Shown: in pieces, positions 22,865 through 31,676 of the stretch
Numbering within the stretch: position 1 is the first letter of the stretch
How the letters are laid out: the number at the start of each line of letters is the position of its first letter
Assembly (NCBI GenBank): GCA_020636375.1
Contig: JACJXZ010000006.1
Location: forward strand, 186,001 to 250,000
Direction of reading: 5' to 3'
DNA length: 64,000 nucleotides
Source of the DNA: Lewinellaceae bacterium
Lineage (GTDB): Bacteria; Bacteroidota; Bacteroidia; Chitinophagales; Saprospiraceae
Translations under genes and position numbers: made by a program
Notes under the pieces: generated by a model
The model's database searches: none
What the model was told of the DNA's origin: nothing
What the model saw: the letters and a program-made list of their open reading frames with translations, nothing else

Positions 22865-23650
22865 ATGAGTAACCCCAATTATAAAATGGAAGAATTAATA
22901 AAGATCGAAGATGACTACCTGCGCCGGAAGATCGACGAACACCTCCGAATCGACCGCCTGGCAAAGGCCAACAGCCAGGTGCTGGCGTATGAGGTGATGG
23001 CCAACGACCCGGAATATCCCCACCCTCCCACCGAATACCACATCAAATACTTCCTGAAAAGCATCGTTGCCATCGATGAAAACCAAAAGCCCGTCATGGG
23101 CGAAGTGCACGAGCTTCGGATAAAGATACCCCGGAATTTCCCGGAACAGACCGCCGAAAGCAAGATGCTCTCCCCGACCTGGCACCCCAACATCAAATCC
23201 TCCGGCCCTTTCATCGGCGACATCTGCACCAACCACAAGGGCTTCGGCAGCCTCTACAACCTGGATGAGCTGATCGTCCGCATCGGCGAGTACCTCCAGT
23301 ACAAACGCTACCTGGCCGAAGACCGCAAACCCTGGCCCGAAGACCGCACCGTGGCCAAATGGGTGAGGGATTTCGCCGAACCCAACAAGATCGTCAACAA
23401 GGACCAGGGGCTTTACATCGACAACTATGCCTGGAATGTATTTTTTGACGACGTAGAACCGGAGGAACCGGCACATGAAGACATCATCACCTTCACCGAA
23501 ACGGAATATTCGGGAGACAAAACCGACAACATCGACATTCCCCCCTCCGAACCGGACAACCCAAAGGAGGAAGGCGATACCCCACCCCGGAACCAGAACG
23601 GGGAACCCCGGCAGAGCGATGACGGCAACTTCCTCTTTCCGGATGCCTGA
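22865..23650 (+). CDS. E2-like ubiquitin-conjugating enzyme (UBC fold)
   Basis: A 261-residue protein. Residues about 55-160 have the UBC layout: beta strands ending in 'HELRIKIPRNFPEQ', then SPTWHPNI with the HPN triad at His107-Pro108-Asn109, and the catalytic cysteine Cys121 in GDICTNHKGF, 12 residues after the HPN as in eukaryotic E2s. A helix 'NLDELIVRIGEYLQYKRYL' follows. The last 75 or so residues are acidic and low-complexity (EPEEPAHEDIITFTETEYSG, then Pro/Glu/Asp-rich) and probably disordered. It should receive the modifier from the E1 as a thioester. Located 88 bases after the ubiquitin-like gene. Confidence 0.9.
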   Translation: MSNPNYKMEELIKIEDDYLRRKIDEHLRIDRLAKANSQVLAYEVMANDPEYPHPPTEYHIKYFLKSIVAIDENQKPVMGEVHELRIKIPRNFPEQTAESKMLSPTWHPNIKSSGPFIGDICTNHKGFGSLYNLDELIVRIGEYLQYKRYLAEDRKPWPEDRTVAKWVRDFAEPNKIVNKDQGLYIDNYAWNVFFDDVEPEEPAHEDIITFTETEYSGDKTDNIDIPPSEPDNPKEEGDTPPRNQNGEPRQSDDGNFLFPDA

Positions 23651-23685
23651 TTGCCCCCTGTTTAGCTGCTTAAACCGGAACCATC

Positions 23686-25722
23686 ATGCAATATTTGAAA
23701 AAAACAGCCCTGCTTGCCATTATCCTTTTGCCCGCTATGTTGCGGGGGCAACAGGACGAACAGATCGTTACTTCCCTCATCGGTTCGGTAGAATGTGCCT
23801 TCAACCTGCGGCAGGAAATCCTGTATATCGATAAGGACGATAACCGGGAAAAGAAAAAAGTGGCCGCCTCAGTGAATGTCAAGGATGTGAGGACAGGCAT
23901 CATCCCCATCCACCTGCCGGACTACGCCAAGTTCCGCCTGACGTTCCAACTGGACCGCTGCCCCGACCGGCCTGCCGAAAAAAAATCGGAGCTTCGGGTG
24001 CGCATCCAGAGGCAGGGCGCTTTCGGAAAAGGCGAATCAACCGAAACTTTCGTTCTTAAAAAAAACAAGGATTATAAGGAATCTTATACCATCGATATCC
24101 AACGTTGGGGAAAAGCCGCCATTACTCTTACCTTCCTCTCCATCGATGGCAAAAACATAGAACCCGAGGAAGCCTCCACCCGAACGTACAAGTATGAAGT
24201 GAAAGTCACCGGCAACCTCGCCGAACTCTACTCCCTTCCCAACAATACGGTTGCCAACAAAGCTGCTTTCGTCCTCAAAAACGCCGAAGCCTACGACCTG
24301 TACGAATTCTTCCTGCCGGACCGGTACCGGGAAGCGGCGGGATATGACGCCATCCGGCAGGTCCTCCGAAATGCCAGAGAACGCATCGACGCTTCCTACA
24401 GAGAACTCAGCCAGGGCTCAGCCTCTGCCATCGACAAATTCCGGGTTTTCGGGCAGCCTGCCCTGAAAAACTATTCGACAACCAAAAACCACTATGAGTC
24501 GGCACTTGCCGACATGAAGGCCGCCGAAGAGGCCTCTTATCAAAAATCAGCGGGCCCGCAGTCCATCCTCGAACTGGAAAAAGCATTCGAAAACTACCGG
24601 AAGTCCTTCTGCACAGTAGAAGGATATGCCTGCCGCTTCAAAGGCCAGTACAATTCGAGGATCAGCGGCATCATCCAGGAGTGGGCTCAAAGCAGCGGGG
24701 ACAAGGCCGCCTATTGTTCGGATTGGGAAGACATCCAGAACTCCGAATACTTCGCCGCCCATCCCGGCGACGCTGTTTTCGCCGCCGCCCGGAAAACCTG
24801 CGATGTCGTCGTGGACCCATGCGACCGCATCGCCTCCCGCTCAAAAAGGACCTCCAATATCAATACGCTGACAAAACTGCTGGCAGATTCCGAGAAGAAC
24901 GGCTGCGAGAAGGCCTTGTTCGACGACATCCAGCAGAAAATTGAATTGCTCAGCTGCCGGGAGAAGGTCGAACGCGCCATCGCGGAAACCAATATCGGCG
25001 TGAAACGGTCTTTGCTGAAAGAGGTGGTTGACAAATCCGGATGCAGAGAAGTGAAAGCAGAGGCCAAGGCCCTGCTGGACAGCATCCCATTGATCGAATT
25101 CGACCGCGACGAAGGGCCGCTGGAAGCCGGCAGAGACTCCATCACCGGCCGGCGCCTGTACAAATACATCGTTCACTTCAAATCCGGAAGGAACCTCCTC
25201 CTCTACCAGGTCGACAGCGTGGATATCGAACAAAAGCTCCGCTCCGGAGAAGTCCGGTCAGTGAACTGGGAAAAGAAAGACAAAGCCTTTCACATCATCG
25301 TGGACAGCAATGAGAAAGAATATCAACTCACCTTCCGGTCCAAAGCAACCGGAGAGGAAGCAGGCCGGCTGCTGACCTGGAAACAGTTCAAAGCCCGGAT
25401 AGAGGAACAGGGAAACCTGCTCATCATCGAGCTGGAAAACGGCAGCGCGCCCTACTTTGCCCGCTTCTTCAACGAGGGTGGGGCTTTCTCCATGAAGCTG
25501 AACGCCCCCCGCGATACCCTGGATAAAGGAGCGCTGGCGAAAAACTTCCCCGGAGCATATGCCATGCAGGTCGTCGACAACAACGGGAAAACGGGAGGGG
25601 AACTTCCGGAGGTAGAGCTGTCCAGAGGCCTGCAGTTCTCCCTGTGGATGGCACTGCTCCTGCCCCTGCTCTTCCTCACCGGCTTTATCATTTACCGAAA
25701 TATTCCCAACACGGACCAATGA
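23686..25722 (+). CDS. Single-pass membrane protein of the ubiquitin-like operon, unknown function
   Basis: A 678-residue protein with a signal peptide (residues 1-21, ending MLRG before QQDEQ), a large extracytoplasmic part and a C-terminal membrane helix at about 650-671 (WMALLLPLLFLTGFIIY) followed by a seven-residue cytoplasmic tail. The N-terminal 160 residues look beta-rich. Residues about 190-460 are helical with several Cys (CDVVVDPCDR, CEKALFDD, CREKVER), possibly disulfides. I do not recognise the family. It is embedded in the operon, and its stop overlaps the start of the JAMM gene by four bases (ATGA), which suggests translational coupling and a shared complex at the inner membrane. 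Confidence 0.8.
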   Translation: MQYLKKTALLAIILLPAMLRGQQDEQIVTSLIGSVECAFNLRQEILYIDKDDNREKKKVAASVNVKDVRTGIIPIHLPDYAKFRLTFQLDRCPDRPAEKKSELRVRIQRQGAFGKGESTETFVLKKNKDYKESYTIDIQRWGKAAITLTFLSIDGKNIEPEEASTRTYKYEVKVTGNLAELYSLPNNTVANKAAFVLKNAEAYDLYEFFLPDRYREAAGYDAIRQVLRNARERIDASYRELSQGSASAIDKFRVFGQPALKNYSTTKNHYESALADMKAAEEASYQKSAGPQSILELEKAFENYRKSFCTVEGYACRFKGQYNSRISGIIQEWAQSSGDKAAYCSDWEDIQNSEYFAAHPGDAVFAAARKTCDVVVDPCDRIASRSKRTSNINTLTKLLADSEKNGCEKALFDDIQQKIELLSCREKVERAIAETNIGVKRSLLKEVVDKSGCREVKAEAKALLDSIPLIEFDRDEGPLEAGRDSITGRRLYKYIVHFKSGRNLLLYQVDSVDIEQKLRSGEVRSVNWEKKDKAFHIIVDSNEKEYQLTFRSKATGEEAGRLLTWKQFKARIEEQGNLLIIELENGSAPYFARFFNEGGAFSMKLNAPRDTLDKGALAKNFPGAYAMQVVDNNGKTGGELPEVELSRGLQFSLWMALLLPLLFLTGFIIYRNIPNTDQ

Positions 25723-27796
25723 GCTGTTTGCTGAAACATATCGCCATTTTGTTGTTGCTGCCGGCCTGGTGCCTGGGGCAGAAAAAAGAGATACCGCTCG
25801 CCACGCTGGCTTATGAAGGGGAATCCATGCAGCTTCTGGTGAAGACCGTCAACTCCGAACCGGAAGTCGCTTTCGAAGGGAACACGCTCGTTGTGCCGGA
25901 TGGCGTCATCCCCAATAAGGTGCTGAACCTGGCCTTCCGGGTGAACAGCAGCAAAGACGAGCTGGGCCTGACGTTCAATGTCCGCGCCGGAACCGGCATA
26001 CAAAGCCTGACGGGAGCACCGGCCTGCCGCTGGAAAACATCTTCACCCAGGTAAAATTCCGGCTGGACTTCGGGCCTGATCCGGTCAATACGGAGCTTTC
26101 TGTCAAAGTACTGGCCAGGGATGGAAGCATCATCGGCAGCTACCCGCTGAACATCCTGTTAAAGCCCCTGAAACCCACCGCCCGGGACCCCGTGGCCGCC
26201 TGCCTGGAAATACAGGACCCGGAGAGCCGGCTCGGTTGCCTGGAAAACTTACCCTCCAAAACAGCAGCCGCCAAAGGCGAGATCGAAAAGCTCAGGGCGC
26301 AGAAAACCCTGGCCCAGCAGGGGCTGAATGAATTCAGGACGGGCTTGATCGGCGCCAACTCCTACTCCCTGACCTGCACAAGCTGCGAGGCGAGCCAGTT
26401 CAACCTGACGCTCAAACCGACGCATTACGCCCGAAAAGCGCCCGGCAGCAAAGGCTGGATGATGGACAATATCCGGCAAACTATTACAGCCGAGATCGCC
26501 AGCCGCCAATGGCCTGGCCTGGCAAAGCGGACTTTTTACCTTAAGCATACTCCCCCCACCGGAAAGCCTTCGGTTGTAAAGCCGGGTGAGACGGAAAAAG
26601 AGGAAGAGAAAACCGATCCACCTCCCAAAGAAGATGAGCCGGAGCCATCCCTGGTTATTGTCGACGACTCTACGGAGATACAGCCCAATACCCTAGTTAC
26701 GGACACCTCTCTGGTTATTGTAGATTCGCTTTGGCAAGACAGCATAGCCCCCTTGCTCAACTTCCCGAATGTTTTCAACCTCGATGCTACCCTGACGGCC
26801 CGGTTGGAAGCTTACCGGGAAACCGGGCCTTCTCCTTACCGCAGAGCGCTGGCCGTTGCCCTCCTCTACTGGTGGGTCATCCTGCCTGCAGTCGTGCTGA
26901 TCCTGCTGCTGGCCGCCCTGGGTGGAAGGAAGAAAAAACCGGCGGTAACGGCAACGCAGCAAAAAGCAGAGGCCCCGGCCGCCGCCCAACCCTCCGGCAG
27001 GCCGCGCATCGCCCGGACGACGATCCCGGACGAGCGGGAGGAGGAGGTTGAGGTTGAGGCTGAGGTTGAGGGTAAGGTCGAGGTGGAGAATGAGGTGGAG
27101 AATGAGGCGGAGAGGGCGGTGCCGGAAGAAGAGGAAGACGCCATCGAGTTCCAGGAAGTGGAAAAAGACGCAAGGCATGGAGGGATAGAACAGCCCGCCC
27201 TGGCCCAGGTTGCCGGCAGCCCGGATTATATCCGCCTGAACCTGCAGGAATGCTGGCGGGACACCAGCGTGAGCTGGATCTATTTCAGCAAGGAAAGCGT
27301 GCGCGACATCAGCCTGATGCTCCGGGAAGAGAACGCTTTTGACATCCGCAAAGACAACGTCGAGGACCTCTCCGAGATCGGGGGCTTCCTGCTGGGGCAC
27401 TTCTACCCTTCGGAAAACGGGGATTATCAGGTGGCCGTCACGACTTTCATCCCCATCACGCCGGAGAAGAACGACCGGTACACGGTAAAATTCGGCGACA
27501 AGGCCTGGAGCGAGCTGGACGACGCTTTCCGGAAATATCCCGGGCAGCGGCTGCTGGGCTGGTTCCATACCCACCCCGGCCACGGCTTGTTCCTGTCGAA
27601 TGCCGACATCGACGTACACAAATACTCCTTTGACAAAAAATACCAGTTTGCCCTGGAGATCGACCCCACGACCCCCCGTTGCGACGTCGCCTTTTTTTCC
27701 TGGCAAAAGACGGGAAAGATCAACAACCGGGATGACCGGGCGATGAACCGGTGGTGGAGTTTTTTGGACCTGGAAAAACGATCAAACATTATATAA
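25719..27796 (+). CDS. Membrane-anchored JAB/JAMM isopeptidase (apparent frameshift near 26010)
   Basis: The gene starts at ATG 25719, overlapping the previous stop. MSCLLKHIAILLLLPAWCLG is a signal peptide. The first 97 or so residues read in one frame, and from about 26010 (STGLPLENIFTQVKFRLDF) the protein continues in another to 27796. A one-base change at 'ctgacgggagcaccggcctg' explains the break, and the joined product is about 690 residues. Order: signal peptide, beta-rich extracytoplasmic domain, membrane helix near 26860-26925 (YWWVILPAVVLILLLAALGG), a Glu/Val-rich acidic linker (27040-27115), then a cytoplasmic JAB domain. The JAMM zinc motif is exact: Glu in SEIGGFLLG, then HTHPGHGLFLSNAD (H-x-H-x7-S-x2-D) at about 27565-27606. 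Predicted role: trim the modifier or remove it from targets at the membrane. Confidence 0.88.
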
Positions 27797-27805
27797 CCTG
27801 AGGAA

Positions 27806-29548
27806 ATGGCTCAAATGATATGGCGTAAAAATATTGTTGCTTTGTTCCTGGCCGCCGGGCTGGCCTTGTCCTGCCCGTCGCCGGCAGGGGCGCAGCAAAA
27901 TGGGGACCAGAAACTGATCTGGGCGTCGCGCAGTGACGCCAACGCCCCTGGGATAGAAGCCGCCGGAGTGGATACGGCGTCCAACGTGGATGCGGTATAC
28001 CACGACAAGGAGACCAAAACCATCGACCTGTTCTTCCGGGCCTGGGATGGCAACCGCCAGTTCTGGGATTTCGACGAGAAGAACCTGGTCGTTAAAGAAG
28101 TCGTCGGGGAAGACACCCTGGACCTGCCCGTCGTCTTTCAGGGCAGGGTCAGCGATACGACCTTGTTCGGGGCAGGCGAGGTCTTCCAGGTGAAAACCCA
28201 GTCAGAGAGAGATTACCACCGGGAAAAACGCACTTACCTGCTCACCTGGCGAAGCCCGGACCCGAATCAAAAAGAGATGCTGGCCGACATCAGCGTCCAG
28301 AAAAACTGGTCGCTGCTCACGCCCTTTTCCCTGACCCGGCAGCTCAGCTTCTGGGACCTGCTCGTCCTGGCCCTGTTCATCCTGGCGGCGGCCCTCCTGG
28401 TTCTCAGCGAACTGTTTCCCTGGATCAACATCTATCAGTTCAAAAAGAAGTACGTCGTTCCGTATGCTCAGGTCAAAAAGGAGGGCGAACGCAAGCTCAA
28501 CCCCATCACCGGCAGGGCCCTGGAACCCAACGAGATGGTGGTCCACCTGTGCGACCGGGCGATGTGCGACGTCCCTTTCCGCATCTGGAAAAACAGAAAT
28601 TACCGCTGCTGGCACTGCCCGGAACACTGCGACGGCGACGCCCACGTCTGGACCGGGGAGTTCTTCTCCCAGAAGGGGGGCGCCCAGAAGCTGAACTGGC
28701 TCTGGTTCGGCGCGGCGGGCGGCGCCCTGGCCTGGCTCATCAACGTGGGGCTGGAGCGCGCCCTGGCAGGTTCCGCCGCTGAAAACCAGGAGTACGAATA
28801 CGCCCTGCTGGGCTTCTCCATGGGCCTGGCTTACGCCTTCATGCTGTCGTGGGTGGAAGAGATCGGCCAGGGGCGAAGCCTCTCGGTGGGCCGCATCCTG
28901 CTGCGCACCCTCATGGGCGCCACCATGGGCGCGCTGCTGTTCTACGTTTCTTCCCTCATCGGCGACGCCAACTGGCTCGGCGCCATCACCTGGCTGGTGT
29001 TCTGCGTGCTGCTGGGGCTGGTGATCTCCTTCAACTCTTCCATCAACTGGAAGCGGGGCGCCCTCAGCGGCCTGATCGCCGGCCTGGTGTCGGGCGTGGT
29101 TTACTACCTGATCCCCCTGCTGTTCCCGGAAGCGTCGGTGGTGAAGATCATCACCCTCATCGTCGCCGGCGGCATCCTGGGACAGGGTATGATACAGGTC
29201 GTCAAGCGGCTCGACAAGATCGAGCTGCAGGTCGTTTCCCCCTCCTACCGCAGCGGCATCGTCTTCGCCCTCGACAACTTCCTGCTGGCAGGCAAAAACA
29301 TCCTCATCGGCAAGGACATGAAAACCTGCGACGTGCGGGTGAAATGGGAAGACCCCTACGTGCTGGCCAAACACGCCGAACTGCGCCTGGCCAACAACCA
29401 GGTCTACATCAAACCCCTGGGCGAGGCCGAGCTGTGGATCAACGAAGACCGCCTGCAAAACGGCAAATCCATGCTCATCAAAGGCGGCGAGATCATCCGC
29501 CTGGGCCGCAACAGCGATACCGTCTTCAAATACCTGCAGAAGTCCTGA
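27806..29548 (+). CDS. Multi-pass membrane protein with RING-like Cys/His cluster and C-terminal FHA domain
   Basis: A 580-residue protein. Signal peptide or lipobox at 1-29 (ALSC or AGAQ cleavage), an extracytoplasmic domain to about 180, and a first membrane helix at 183-204. Then a cytoplasmic cluster Cys249, Cys254, Cys268, His270, Cys271, His274, Cys275, His280 resembles prokaryotic RING/treble-clef fingers. Five to six membrane helices follow (about 300-475). Last comes an FHA domain with IGKDMKTCDVRV and, after it, AKHAEL, in place of the usual GR...SRxHa order; it should bind phosphothreonine. Known RING fingers act as E3 ligases, so this is a candidate E3 or scaffold of the pathway; that is inference. 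It lies nine bases after the JAMM gene. Confidence 0.85.
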   Translation: MAQMIWRKNIVALFLAAGLALSCPSPAGAQQNGDQKLIWASRSDANAPGIEAAGVDTASNVDAVYHDKETKTIDLFFRAWDGNRQFWDFDEKNLVVKEVVGEDTLDLPVVFQGRVSDTTLFGAGEVFQVKTQSERDYHREKRTYLLTWRSPDPNQKEMLADISVQKNWSLLTPFSLTRQLSFWDLLVLALFILAAALLVLSELFPWINIYQFKKKYVVPYAQVKKEGERKLNPITGRALEPNEMVVHLCDRAMCDVPFRIWKNRNYRCWHCPEHCDGDAHVWTGEFFSQKGGAQKLNWLWFGAAGGALAWLINVGLERALAGSAAENQEYEYALLGFSMGLAYAFMLSWVEEIGQGRSLSVGRILLRTLMGATMGALLFYVSSLIGDANWLGAITWLVFCVLLGLVISFNSSINWKRGALSGLIAGLVSGVVYYLIPLLFPEASVVKIITLIVAGGILGQGMIQVVKRLDKIELQVVSPSYRSGIVFALDNFLLAGKNILIGKDMKTCDVRVKWEDPYVLAKHAELRLANNQVYIKPLGEAELWINEDRLQNGKSMLIKGGEIIRLGRNSDTVFKYLQKS

Positions 29549-29584
29549 CAACCGAATTTTCCAAACTTTCCAAAAACCCCGATC

Positions 29585-31657
29585 ATGACAAAGGAAAAAA
29601 TACAGAAACCCGGTTTGATTTCAAACACGCTGAAAATGGCGCTGCTCCTGCCTGTCCTGATTGTGGGGCTGGGGATTGGGGGGAAGGCGCAGGATTTTGA
29701 GGTGAATGTAACTTTGTTAACGGACATGCCAATTTGTGAAGGGGGAACCTTTGAAGCTATACTACAGAGTAATCCCAACTTAGACCCTTCCTGCAATTAT
29801 TCTTTTTCCTATCAATGGCAATGGTTGGTAGTTGGCGGAACAGACTGGGTTGATATCCCCTCTAACCCTGATAATTTTGAAGGTATTGAAACTTCCAGTT
29901 TATTGGGAAAGAATATTCCCGAAAATTATGACGGCTATTTTTTTCAGTTAGTGGTTACTGCTACAAGCACTGATGATGACTGTGATCCATTAACTGGTAT
30001 GTCAACCCCTTTCGAAATTATGGTCAACCCTGGCAGCCCGCCAGCCCCTCTTACTGGCATCAACATTAGCCCTACTAACGGCACCCTATGTCTGGGTAAC
30101 CAGTATACTCTTACAGCAATACCCATGACAGATCCTAGCCAGATTTATTGGTACCTGGGTGATCCCAATGGCACACCTCTTTCTCCTTTAATGGGAAGTG
30201 CTTCCATTAATGTAGATGAAACCGGCGTATATTATGCAAGAAGAATCACAAATTGTGGAAGGAGCGAACCTGTAAGCCTGGGAGTGGTTTTCAAAACCGA
30301 TTCCGACCCGCCATTATCTGTGACGGCTATGCCCTCTTCCGTCTGTGCAGGAGAACCTGTGCAGTTAACGGCCTCCGGCGGTGACGCGGGCACCGGCGCT
30401 GACCTTTACTGGTACAGCGATCCCAACGACACGGGATCATTCCTGGGAAAAGGCTCCAGCATCACCCAATTGCCCACTATGGATTCTACCCGCTACCACG
30501 TCCGCCGGGAGGGGGATTGCGATACAACCGACTTCCGGTCAGTGCTTGTAAGGGTTAAAGAAACACCCCAGCCTTTTGAAAGCATTACAGTAGCACCGCC
30601 TCAGCCCTGCATTGGAAATCCTGTCACCTTAACAGCTATCGGAGGGGCCAATCAATCAGACGACGATGTCGCCGTCTGGTACGACAGCCCCAACGGCACG
30701 GAAATAGACCAGGGAGATTCAATCACCATCGCTTCCGCCGAAAATAAGACTTATTATGTGCGCCGGGAGAACGGCTGCACAGACGGCAACTCCTCCTACA
30801 TTTCCAGAGCGGTCACCACGTTGCCTGCACCGGTGGCGACCATCGAGATGCCCGTCGAAGTGACTTGCAAAGACGAAACCGTCACCTTTCAGGCTATAGA
30901 GAATCCTATTATCATTGATTACCAATGGACGTTCACCGGCGCTACACCGAGTTCTCATAATGGGCCCGGGCCAGTAGATGTGGAATTCGGCAACGTCGGG
31001 CAAAGTATCGTCACCCTGATCGTCGACAATGGCAGTTGCACCAATACCCTTAAAGATACTATAGCCGTTTTGGACCAACCCGACATCTTCCTGGACGACG
31101 TACCGCTCACCAACAGCATAGAAACCTTCACCATCACCGAAAAGCTGGTCACCACCCTGATCCTTAGCTCCAACCTGCCGGAGGGGGCCTTCTCCTGGTC
31201 CTGCGAAGAAGACGATCCGGGATCTTTGGCCGGCGGCGCCGGCTCGGGTACCGACAGCCTGGTCAGGCACAACTGGGTGCTGGCCGATAAGGCCGAGGAA
31301 GCCGCCCTGACCTGCATGGCCACCGTCACTCAGGGCAACTGCGAGAACATGGCCGAATTTAAGATCCTCGTCAAACGCCTGATCTTCGTCCCCAACGTCC
31401 TGACCGCCAACGGCGACGAATTCAACCAGTGCTGGGAGATCGAGCTCGGGCCCGACATCCAGTTCGACCCCACGGATTTTGAGATCGAGCTCTACAGCCG
31501 GGGCGGCGAGTGCGTGAGAGGCTGCCAGGAGACGTTCACGGTGGCCGATGCGGTGGAGATGTGCGGGGAGGACTGCCCCGGCGCGGGTGCCTACTGGTAC
31601 GTCATCAAAGGGCCGGAGGGCTTCTCGGCCACCGGCGCCTTAACCATCATTAAGTAA
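29585..31657 (+). CDS. Ig-like surface protein with divergent T9SS type-B (CHU_C/gliding-motility) C-terminus
   Basis: A 690-residue protein with an N-terminal hydrophobic segment (residues about 14-33) serving as signal. Several Ig/PKD-like repeats follow, each with 'CxGxPVxLTAxGG' and 'YYxRREN/GDC' motifs (for example at about 252, 340 and 400). A final block 'LIFVPNVLTANGDEFNQCWE' to 'GAYWYVIKGPEGF' matches the T9SS type-B sorting domain in outline, but the usual NDxF and WDG positions are altered and extra Cys are present. Such proteins are exported by T9SS to the cell surface. The next gene, 19 bases on, is a PorP/SprF-like protein, the usual partner. Bases about 29690-30330 are clearly more AT-rich than the rest. 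Confidence 0.83.
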   Translation: MTKEKIQKPGLISNTLKMALLLPVLIVGLGIGGKAQDFEVNVTLLTDMPICEGGTFEAILQSNPNLDPSCNYSFSYQWQWLVVGGTDWVDIPSNPDNFEGIETSSLLGKNIPENYDGYFFQLVVTATSTDDDCDPLTGMSTPFEIMVNPGSPPAPLTGINISPTNGTLCLGNQYTLTAIPMTDPSQIYWYLGDPNGTPLSPLMGSASINVDETGVYYARRITNCGRSEPVSLGVVFKTDSDPPLSVTAMPSSVCAGEPVQLTASGGDAGTGADLYWYSDPNDTGSFLGKGSSITQLPTMDSTRYHVRREGDCDTTDFRSVLVRVKETPQPFESITVAPPQPCIGNPVTLTAIGGANQSDDDVAVWYDSPNGTEIDQGDSITIASAENKTYYVRRENGCTDGNSSYISRAVTTLPAPVATIEMPVEVTCKDETVTFQAIENPIIIDYQWTFTGATPSSHNGPGPVDVEFGNVGQSIVTLIVDNGSCTNTLKDTIAVLDQPDIFLDDVPLTNSIETFTITEKLVTTLILSSNLPEGAFSWSCEEDDPGSLAGGAGSGTDSLVRHNWVLADKAEEAALTCMATVTQGNCENMAEFKILVKRLIFVPNVLTANGDEFNQCWEIELGPDIQFDPTDFEIELYSRGGECVRGCQETFTVADAVEMCGEDCPGAGAYWYVIKGPEGFSATGALTIIK

Positions 31658-31676
31658 CCCATCAAACCCCTGGACG

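Noticed and set aside
21240..29548. CBASS or PRTRC system
   Set aside because: E1, E2 and JAMM parts are shared with those systems, but there is no CD-NTase, no effector of CBASS type, and none of the ParB/plasmid genes of PRTRC.
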